This document shows, piece by piece, positions 1 to 5,952 of a DNA stretch of 17,099 bases (positions are counted from its first letter, which is position 1; the number at the start of each line of letters is the position of its first letter). The DNA comes from Caryophanales bacterium UBA6985 (GTDB lineage Bacteria; Bacillota_I; Bacilli_A; RF39; UBA660): positions 1 to 17,099 of the forward strand of contig DJYF01000037.1 in NCBI GenBank assembly GCA_002450035.1, read 5' to 3'. The notes under the pieces were generated by a model. The model worked only from the letters and a program-made list of their open reading frames with translations. It was not told where the DNA came from and did not search any database. The translations under genes and the position numbers were made by a program.

Positions 1-29
1 CATGGGTCCGAATCCCATACAGATCACCA
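1..29 (+). tRNA. 3' end of a tRNA (isotype undetermined), cut by the window edge
   Basis: Bases 2-6 (ATGGG) and 14-18 (CCCAT) form a 5-bp T stem around a 7-nt loop TCCGAAT. Bases 19-25 would be the 3' acceptor strand, base 26 the discriminator A, and 27-29 an encoded CCA. The 5' acceptor strand implied by pairing (GATCTGT) and the anticodon lie outside the window, so the amino acid cannot be assigned. Position 55 is C instead of the near-universal U. A Rho-independent terminator follows directly, so this is the last gene of its transcript. Confidence 0.72.
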
Positions 30-39
30 TTAGAATATA

Positions 40-67
40 AAAGAAACTTTTAGAGTTTCTTTTTTTA
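40..67 (+). terminator. Intrinsic terminator after the tRNA
   Basis: Bases 40-48 (AAAGAAACT) pair perfectly with 54-62 (AGTTTCTTT) around a 5-nt loop, and a run of T continues to 66. It ends the tRNA transcript. Confidence 0.85.
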
Positions 68-96
68 TTTATAATTAGATTTAAATAGTTTATAAT
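68..96 (+). promoter_or_regulatory. Candidate promoter for tagO
   Basis: TATAAT at 91-96 sits 17 nt after a weak -35 (TTTATA, 68-73). The -10 ends 20 nt before the tagO ATG, so the predicted leader is only about 14 nt. The -10 is a consensus match, but in sequence this AT-rich it can arise by chance. Confidence 0.42.
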
Positions 97-116
97 TATT
101 CTAAGAGGTGAAATAT

Positions 117-1178
117 ATGAATCCTTTAAATATTTTTATTAATGGTCATAATGTAATATTTATAGTACTTATATCATTTATATTAAGTGCATGTTTTACA
201 CCATTTGCTATTAGAGTAGCTAAACATGTTGGAGCTATGGATGTACCTGATGGTAAAAGAAAAGTTCATGATAAACCAATGCCTAGAATGGGTGGTTTAG
301 CAATATTCTTATCATTTTTAATAGCTTATATGCTATTTGTTCCTAAGAATACTCAAATGTTATCAGTACTTATTGGTGGTTTCCTAATAATTCTTTTAGG
401 TTTTATTGATGATGTTAAACCACTTAGTGCTAAAGCTCAATTTATTGGACAAGTGTGTGCTGCCTCAGTAGTTGTTTTTTATGGGAATATTACTTTTAGT
501 GATATGCAAATATTTGGTCATTATTTTGAATTTGGATTATTTGCTTATCCTTTAACAATTATTTTTATTGTAGCTATTATTAATGCTATCAATTTATCTG
601 ATGGACTTGATGGACTAGCATGTGGTACTTCGTCAATATACTTCTTAACTATTGCTATAATTGGTTTTATAATGCAAAAGTTAGGAGGACTAGACGTTAT
701 TCTTTGTTTAATAATGTTTGGTGCTTGTTTAGGATTCTTAATATTTAATTTTTCACCAGCTATGGTGTTCATGGGTGATATGGGAAGTAACTTCCTAGGA
801 TACATTATTGCAGTTATTGCATTACTTGGATTTAAGACTGCTACAATTACTTCTTTAATTATTCCATTATTAGTATTATTTGTACCTATTATTGATACTC
901 TTCTTGCTATGGGAAGAAGAACTTTAAAGGGAAAGAGTATTGGATCTGGGGATGCAGAACATTTACATCACCAATTATTAAAAACAACTCATTCAACTAA
1001 AATTACTGTTTTAGTTATGTATGCAATTAATATATTATTTGCTTTAGTTTCTATTTTCTATACATTGGGAGATAAGAAAATAAGCATGGTTATATATGGA
1101 GCATTATTACTATTCTTCTTAGTATTAATATTTAAAACTAATATATTATTTGCACATGATAAGAAGGATAAGAAATAA
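117..1178 (+). CDS. tagO: Undecaprenyl-phosphate N-acetylglucosaminyl-1-phosphate transferase (TagO/WecA type)
   Basis: Polytopic membrane enzyme of the MraY/WecA superfamily. The family transfers a sugar-1-phosphate, usually GlcNAc-1-P from UDP-GlcNAc, onto undecaprenyl phosphate, the first step of wall teichoic acid or other surface polymers. Visible family marks: RKVHDKPMPRMGG (48-60), GFIDD (95-99), NLSDGLDGLA (159-168), MGDMGS (219-224) and the C-terminal HLHH (282-285). The HLHH motif in this context favours TagO/WecA over MraY. Length (353 aa) is normal, with many hydrophobic segments. ATG at 117 is preferred over the in-frame GTG at 108 because AAGAGGTG (103-110) is its ribosome binding site. 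The stop overlaps the next start (TAATG), so the HAD gene is probably translationally coupled. Exact sugar specificity is inferred. Confidence 0.93.
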   Translation: MNPLNIFINGHNVIFIVLISFILSACFTPFAIRVAKHVGAMDVPDGKRKVHDKPMPRMGGLAIFLSFLIAYMLFVPKNTQMLSVLIGGFLIILLGFIDDVKPLSAKAQFIGQVCAASVVVFYGNITFSDMQIFGHYFEFGLFAYPLTIIFIVAIINAINLSDGLDGLACGTSSIYFLTIAIIGFIMQKLGGLDVILCLIMFGACLGFLIFNFSPAMVFMGDMGSNFLGYIIAVIALLGFKTATITSLIIPLLVLFVPIIDTLLAMGRRTLKGKSIGSGDAEHLHHQLLKTTHSTKITVLVMYAINILFALVSIFYTLGDKKISMVIYGALLLFFLVLIFKTNILFAHDKKDKK

Positions 1179-1756
1179 TGATTAAGATTAATTTATATGA
1201 TTTTGATAAAACTATATATGATGGAGATTCAACTGTAGATTTTATGATGTTTTTAATTAAAAGACATCCTATATGTTTAATTAAAGTATTTAGAATTGGT
1301 ATCTCTGTTATATTAAAAAAATTACATATTATTAATAAAACAAAGATGAAAGAACAATTTTATTCTATGTTTAAACTAATTCCTGATATTGATAAAGATC
1401 TTAAAGATTTTTGGAACACTCATGATAGGAAAATTAAGAAGTATTATCAGGATAAAGATCACTCAAATGATATAGTAATATCTGCTTCTCCGGAGTTTTT
1501 ACTTGAACCAATTTGTAAGAAACTTAAAGTAAAAGACATGATGGCTTCCATTGTTGATAAAAAAACAGGTAAGTATGATGGAATAAATTGTCATGATACT
1601 GAGAAGGTTAGAAGACTTAATGAAAAGTATAAAAATTATACTGTCATGGAAAGTTATTCAGACTCAATTAAAAGTGATTATCCAATTCTTGAACTTGCCA
1701 AGAAAGCATATCAAGTTAAAGGTGATGAACTAATCCCTTTAGATTTTAAAAAATAG
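1178..1756 (+). CDS. HAD-IB family phosphatase
   Basis: Small soluble haloacid-dehalogenase-superfamily hydrolase (192 aa). Motif I is DFDKT (residues 8-12), with the nucleophile Asp and acid/base Asp in DxDxT spacing. Motif II is the Ser of ISASPEF, the Lys of DTEKVRRL is a plausible motif III, and SYSDSIKSDYPIL resembles motif IV, although the usual Gly before DS is Ser. This is the SerB-like HAD-IB group, whose members dephosphorylate phosphoserine, phospholipid headgroups or sugar phosphates. The substrate cannot be read from sequence. The start overlaps the tagO stop by one base, with AAGGA upstream, so it is co-expressed with tagO and may act on an envelope precursor (inference). It ends at a terminator. 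Confidence 0.85.
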   Translation: MIKINLYDFDKTIYDGDSTVDFMMFLIKRHPICLIKVFRIGISVILKKLHIINKTKMKEQFYSMFKLIPDIDKDLKDFWNTHDRKIKKYYQDKDHSNDIVISASPEFLLEPICKKLKVKDMMASIVDKKTGKYDGINCHDTEKVRRLNEKYKNYTVMESYSDSIKSDYPILELAKKAYQVKGDELIPLDFKK

Positions 1757-1774
1757 AATATAACAAACATTATG

Positions 1775-1799
1775 AAGATAGGTTTTCCTATCTTTTTTT
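1775..1799 (+). terminator. Intrinsic terminator of the tagO-HAD operon
   Basis: AAGATAGG (1775-1782) pairs with CCTATCTT (1787-1794) around a TTTT loop, followed by a T tract to 1799. Confidence 0.88.
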
Positions 1800-1812
1800 A
1801 TTTTGTTTATTA

Positions 1813-1818
1813 TATAAT
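1813..1818 (+). promoter_or_regulatory. Possible -10 element for the ABC transporter-dusB unit
   Basis: A consensus TATAAT lies 32 nt before the ABC transporter ATG and just after the preceding terminator. No convincing -35 is visible at 16-18 nt spacing; the T tract of the terminator occupies that place. Confidence 0.35.
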
Positions 1819-1850
1819 TCATTTTAAAGAGAAAGAGTAGAAAGGATGAT

Positions 1851-3719
1851 ATGTTAGAATTAATTAACATAAAAAAGAAATATGGTAATGAAACTGTACT
1901 TAATAATATTAGTCTAAAGTTTCCTGATCATGGACTTATTTCGATAGTAGGAGAGTCAGGCTCTGGTAAGAGTACACTTCTTAATATAATAGGATTGTTA
2001 GAAAAATATGATGAAGGAAAGTTATTAATAGATGGTAAAAGTACCAAAGATTTAAATTTAAAAGATATAAATAATGTTCATAAGACTTATTTTAGTTTTA
2101 TATTTCAACAATATAATTTAATTGAAAATATGAGTGTAATAGATAATATTACTATTACTAATGATAATAAAGATATTTATAGCATAATAAATATGTTGAA
2201 AATAAGACACTTATTAACTAAAAAGGTAATTAAATTATCTGGTGGAGAAAAACAAAGAGTAGCTCTTGCAAGAGCACTTTCTACAAATCCAAGAGTACTT
2301 CTTGCAGATGAACCAACCGGTGCATTAGATTCTAAAAATAGAAATATAGTAATGGAGTTGTTAAAAAACATAAGTGAAGATATTTTGGTAATCTTGGTTA
2401 CTCATAATTATAGAGATGCTCTTAAGTATTCAGATAGAATAATAGAAATAAAAGATGGAACTATTATAAAAGATAATAATATGAAGAATATAAAGTGTGT
2501 TAATAAGTTCAATGTTGTTAACAAAAAAATAGGAATACATAAACTTTTAAAGGTTTCTTTTAATAATATTAAAGCTAAATTAAAAAGAAATATTATTACA
2601 TCTATTGCATTTAGTATTGGGTTAATTGCTTTATTATTAGTTTTAACAATTAGCAAGGGATTTAAGAATAGTTTAGATGATTTTGAAAAGAATACGATGA
2701 GCGAGTATCCTTTGATAATATCTAAAAGTTCTACTAATTTAGAAAGTGATTTAGAAAACTTATTGGAAGAAAGTGTTGATGATAAAAGAGTACATTCAAG
2801 ACGTTATTCAATAGTAAATAAGATAGATGATAATTTAATTGGTAGTATTAATAAAATAGATAAATATTTAAAATATAAGATATATGATTTTGAAACAGAT
2901 AATTTATATAAGAGTATAAGTGATAGTTTATATGGTGAATTTACTTTAATTGCTGGAAGTAAAATAAAAAGTAATAATGATGTACTTATTGTTATAGATG
3001 ATAAAAATAGTATTGATTCATTTTATTTAGATAATATGGGTTTAACAAAAGAAGTATATGATTATAAAGATTTAGTAGGATATAAATATAATGATAAAAA
3101 AATAGTAGGTATACTTAAAGCTAATAACAATAGTGTATTCACAGGTAGTAACTTCTTATTTAAAAAGTATGATGGAATTCTTCCTAGTACAATTTATCTT
3201 TATCCTAAAGATTATAATAATAAGAATAAAATAATTGGTTTTTTAAATAAAAACAATATAACATTTATTGATTACTCAAGCTCTATAAAAGGTATAAGTG
3301 ATGGTATCATTAAAGCTATAAGTGTAATTCTGATATGTTTTAGTTCTATATCCTTAATAGTATCTACTATTATGATAGGAATTATTACTTATATTAATAT
3401 AGTTGAAAAGACTAAAGAAATAGGAATACTTAGAAGTTTAGGTTTTAGTAAAAGAAATATTAGATTTATATTTTTATTTGAAAGTATCTTTATTGGTTTA
3501 ATAGGCTCTATAATTAGTATATTAGTAGTTTTATTACTTGGGATACCTATTAATAATTTACTATTTAGTATGACAGGAATAGATAATATATTTGTTTTAA
3601 GAATTAGTTCTTTATTATTTATTTTGCTTTTAAGTGTATTTTTATGTACAATAGGTTCTCGAATTCCACTTCGTGGTATATCAAGAATGAATATTATTGA
3701 TACAATTAAATATGAATAG
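1851..3719 (+). CDS. ABC transporter, fused ATPase and FtsX-type permease (MacB-like)
   Basis: A single 622-aa polypeptide carries both halves of a type VII (MacB/LolD-FtsX-like) transporter. The ATPase has Walker A GESGSGKST (34-42), Q-loop around 86-87, signature LSGGEKQR (129-136), Walker B and D-loop LLADEPTGALD (150-160) and the H-loop His at 185. The permease follows: one membrane helix near 248-270, a roughly 200-residue lysine- and aspartate-rich extracellular region, then three C-terminal helices, with a conserved KTKEIGILRSLG-type cytoplasmic loop. Such proteins dimerise and use ATP mechanically to extrude or release lipoproteins, peptides or antibiotics, or act in peptide sensing. 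The substrate is unknown. No periplasmic adaptor, two-component system or peptide gene is adjacent. The stop (TAG) is part of the dusB ribosome binding site, so the two are coupled. Confidence 0.9.
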   Translation: MLELINIKKKYGNETVLNNISLKFPDHGLISIVGESGSGKSTLLNIIGLLEKYDEGKLLIDGKSTKDLNLKDINNVHKTYFSFIFQQYNLIENMSVIDNITITNDNKDIYSIINMLKIRHLLTKKVIKLSGGEKQRVALARALSTNPRVLLADEPTGALDSKNRNIVMELLKNISEDILVILVTHNYRDALKYSDRIIEIKDGTIIKDNNMKNIKCVNKFNVVNKKIGIHKLLKVSFNNIKAKLKRNIITSIAFSIGLIALLLVLTISKGFKNSLDDFEKNTMSEYPLIISKSSTNLESDLENLLEESVDDKRVHSRRYSIVNKIDDNLIGSINKIDKYLKYKIYDFETDNLYKSISDSLYGEFTLIAGSKIKSNNDVLIVIDDKNSIDSFYLDNMGLTKEVYDYKDLVGYKYNDKKIVGILKANNNSVFTGSNFLFKKYDGILPSTIYLYPKDYNNKNKIIGFLNKNNITFIDYSSSIKGISDGIIKAISVILICFSSISLIVSTIMIGIITYINIVEKTKEIGILRSLGFSKRNIRFIFLFESIFIGLIGSIISILVVLLLGIPINNLLFSMTGIDNIFVLRISSLLFILLLSVFLCTIGSRIPLRGISRMNIIDTIKYE

Positions 3720-3728
3720 GTGATTTAT

Positions 3729-4721
3729 ATGTGGAAAATTGGTAATGTTGAAATTAAGAATCAAGTTGTCTTAGCTCCTATGGCAGGTATTTCTAATACT
3801 TCATATAGAAAGATTATTAAAGATATGGGTGCTGGACTTATATATGCTGAGATGGTTTCTGATAAAGCTATTATGTTTGGTAATGAAAAAACATTAGATT
3901 TACTAAAGATGGATGAAAAAGAAAGACCAATTGCTCAACAAATATTTGGAAGTGACTTAGATTCTTTTGTAGCAGCTGCTAAAAAAATTGAGGAAGTAAT
4001 GCATCCTGATATTATAGACATTAATATGGGTTGTCCTGTTCCTAAGGTAGCGCTTCGTGCTCAGGCTGGTTCAGCATTACTAAAGAATCCAGATAAAATA
4101 GAAGAAATAATAAAAGCTGTAGTTGATGCAGTAAGTGTTCCTGTTACAGTTAAGATGAGACTTGGATGGGATAGTGAGCATATTAATTGTGTTGAAATTG
4201 CTAAACGTGCAGAAAAGGCTGGAGCAAGTGCAATTGCTCTTCATGCAAGAACTCGCGCTCAAGGTTACTCAGGAGTAGCTGATTGGAGTTATATAAAGAA
4301 GGTAAAAGAAGCAGTATCTATTCCTGTTATTGGAAATGGAGACGTTACTAGTTGCTATAAAGCAAAAGAAATGCTTGATCAAACTGGTTGTGATGCTGTC
4401 ATGATAGGTAGAGGAGTTCTTGGAAATCCTTGGTTAATTAAAGAATGTGTTGATTATTTAGAAAAAGGAATAGAACCTGATCCAAATTATCCAAGCGAAG
4501 ATGAAAGAATTGAAATGCTTAAACATCATTTTGATTTACTAGTTCAAGATAAAGATGAAAAGACTGCAATATTAGAAATTAGAACTCATGCTTTATCTTA
4601 TATAAAAGGACTTCCAGGGAATGCAGCAGTTAAAAATGAAATATGCCAAACTAAAACTAAGAAAGAAATGTTTGATATATTAGAAAACTATACTAATGAA
4701 CTTAAAAAGAACTCTAATTAA
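3729..4721 (+). CDS. dusB: tRNA-dihydrouridine synthase (DusB type)
   Basis: FMN-dependent TIM-barrel enzyme that reduces uridines in the D-loop of tRNA to dihydrouridine using NADPH. Seen: the N-terminal VVLAPMAGISNTSYR (13-27), the catalytic-Cys motif NMGCP (99-103, Cys102), VTVKMRLGW, LHARTRAQGYSG and the FMN-phosphate loop NGDVTS plus MIGRGVLGNPWL. The length, 330 aa, is typical. ATG at 3729 is chosen over the upstream in-frame GTG at 3720, because AGGTGA (3718-3723), overlapping the stop of the ABC gene, is the ribosome binding site. In many Bacilli the lone Dus is a DusB or Dus1-like enzyme; the precise target uridines are not evident here. The 3' end is embedded in a hairpin shared with the convergent peptidase gene. 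Confidence 0.93.
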   Translation: MWKIGNVEIKNQVVLAPMAGISNTSYRKIIKDMGAGLIYAEMVSDKAIMFGNEKTLDLLKMDEKERPIAQQIFGSDLDSFVAAAKKIEEVMHPDIIDINMGCPVPKVALRAQAGSALLKNPDKIEEIIKAVVDAVSVPVTVKMRLGWDSEHINCVEIAKRAEKAGASAIALHARTRAQGYSGVADWSYIKKVKEAVSIPVIGNGDVTSCYKAKEMLDQTGCDAVMIGRGVLGNPWLIKECVDYLEKGIEPDPNYPSEDERIEMLKHHFDLLVQDKDEKTAILEIRTHALSYIKGLPGNAAVKNEICQTKTKKEMFDILENYTNELKKNSN

Positions 4722-4735
4722 GAGTTCTTTTTCTT
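4704..4735. terminator. Bidirectional terminator shared by dusB and the convergent peptidase gene
   Basis: Bases 4704-4715 pair perfectly with 4721-4732 (12 bp) around a 5-nt loop. T runs follow on the + strand and A runs precede it, which are T runs for the minus-strand transcript. The two coding regions overlap here by 8 bp, and both stop codons lie at the loop: TAA at 4719-4721 for dusB and TAG, complement of 4714-4716, for the peptidase. Confidence 0.9.
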
Positions 4736-5838
4736 TGTATATATTTACAAGAATTGTTATTTAGAATAATGTTTTTACTTTCTAAATATGCTAAGTAGTT
4801 TTCTTCATCATTTGATTTTATTATAGTTTTTAAAAGATTAAGAGTTTTTTCTGGATCACTCTTATATTCTTCAAGTAATTCAATTGATGTAAGAAATGGA
4901 ATTACATAATTAAATGTACGAAGAGCAGGACTATTTGGAATATACTCAAGTTCTTTTTTTCCATATACCCTTAAAAGATAAGCATATTTAAGAGGATAAT
5001 TTAATTTTTCTTGTTTAAATCCATCATATTCCGTTATAAGAGTATTTGATGCATTAAATAGCCCCACTAGTCTTGATAGTTCTTCATCTTTTATATTTCT
5101 TTTTGCTTTAGGAAGTTTTTCTTTTAAATAATCTCCTGCTAAAGACTCAAAGAATAGAGAGGGAAGTTCTATAAATGGATAAGTACTTTCATAATCACTT
5201 GTTTTTTTTCTTATACCATAGTCGATTGCATGTCCATATTCATGAATAGATGAAATAACCTTTTTAGTGTTACTTGCATTTGCTGCAACATTTATATAAA
5301 AAGAATTTATATATGGTAATAATAAGGTATTTGTTTCATCCCCCTTAATACGATAGTTTTCTTTATTTTTAGAAAAAGCTTTATTAAATAAGTTTCTTAT
5401 TTCTTTATCTGGAAGACTTTGATAAAAGTCATGAATTAATTCCATGATTTCTTTGTTTGTTAATTTTATATCTTTTGGAGTTTGAAAATTCATATATTGA
5501 TCATAGAATGGTGTTTCTACAAAGTGAGTTATTCCATTTACTAAGAATTCTATAATTGGATCAATATATTCTAAACGTTTATCTATTGTATCAAAGTCAC
5601 TTACAAGAGAATTATAAATACCATCTTCTCTTGGCATAAATGTTTCATCTACTTGAGGAGCATCATCCATTAACTCTCGTAGATATTCTATATAATCATT
5701 TAATTCTTGAGCCTTACTTAAATCTTTTAATATGTCATTTGAATTATCTATATGATCACATATATGATTTCTTATGTTTTCCAAAGCTCTAATATCTTCT
5801 TTTATAGATTTATTACTATAACTTTTATAATTCTTCAT
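4714..5838 (-). CDS. Compact M3-family (oligoendopeptidase F-like) metallopeptidase
   Basis: Probable cytoplasmic zinc peptidase. Residues 199-203 are HEYGH, the HExGH zinc motif of the M3 (thimet/oligoendopeptidase F) group, and FIELPSLFFE (222-231) matches the M3 segment carrying the third zinc ligand (Glu224, 25 residues after the first His). No signal peptide or membrane helix is seen. At 374 aa it is much shorter than typical PepF (about 600 aa), with a reduced N-terminal helical region. ATG at 5838 is preferred over the in-frame GTG at 5850, because AAGGTG is nine bases upstream of the ATG and overlaps the GTG. It is the only minus-strand gene in the window and is divergent from uvrA. 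A role in oligopeptide degradation is inferred from the family only. Confidence 0.82.
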   Translation of the reverse strand: MKNYKSYSNKSIKEDIRALENIRNHICDHIDNSNDILKDLSKAQELNDYIEYLRELMDDAPQVDETFMPREDGIYNSLVSDFDTIDKRLEYIDPIIEFLVNGITHFVETPFYDQYMNFQTPKDIKLTNKEIMELIHDFYQSLPDKEIRNLFNKAFSKNKENYRIKGDETNTLLLPYINSFYINVAANASNTKKVISSIHEYGHAIDYGIRKKTSDYESTYPFIELPSLFFESLAGDYLKEKLPKAKRNIKDEELSRLVGLFNASNTLITEYDGFKQEKLNYPLKYAYLLRVYGKKELEYIPNSPALRTFNYVIPFLTSIELLEEYKSDPEKTLNLLKTIIKSNDEENYLAYLESKNIILNNNSCKYIQRKRTLN

Positions 5839-5875
5839 TTCGTTACACACCTTACACTTGACATAAATATAACAT

Positions 5876-5905
5876 ATTATAGTTAATAATTGTTAATTAA
5901 TTAAA
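5876..5905 (-). promoter_or_regulatory. Weak candidate promoter for the peptidase gene
   Basis: On the minus strand TATAAT (5881-5876) is preceded at 17-18 nt by TTAATT or TTTAAT (about 5905-5899). The -10 is good and the -35 poor. It overlaps the uvrA promoter, making this a compact divergent control region. A TTGACA at 5858-5863 on the + strand has no matching -10. Confidence 0.4.
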
Positions 5906-5918
5906 TTTGATATATAAT
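5890..5918 (+). promoter_or_regulatory. Promoter of uvrA
   Basis: TTGTTA (5890-5895), 17-nt spacer, TATAAT (5913-5918). The predicted transcript starts near 5925, about 28 nt before the uvrA ATG. No LexA-type inverted repeat was recognised over it. Confidence 0.75.
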
Positions 5919-5952
5919 GTAAGGCGTATTTGAACCGATGGAGGTGAAATCT

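Noticed and set aside
108..116. Upstream GTG start for tagO, and equivalents at 3720, 5850 (minus), 5938, 8877, 13264, 13771 and 15597
   Set aside because: In each case the upstream codon overlaps or precedes the Shine-Dalgarno of a better-placed downstream start.
1427..1429. Possible AGG reassignment, as reported for some uncultured Bacilli (AGG read as Met)
   Set aside because: AGG occurs here and at 11383-11385, the latter at a conserved Arg position of sigma region 4 (ARIR). Standard Arg reading fits, and two codons are too few to argue otherwise.
5858..5863. Perfect TTGACA as -35 of uvrA
   Set aside because: No -10 lies at 16-18 nt; the TTGTTA-N17-TATAAT pair further downstream is better placed.
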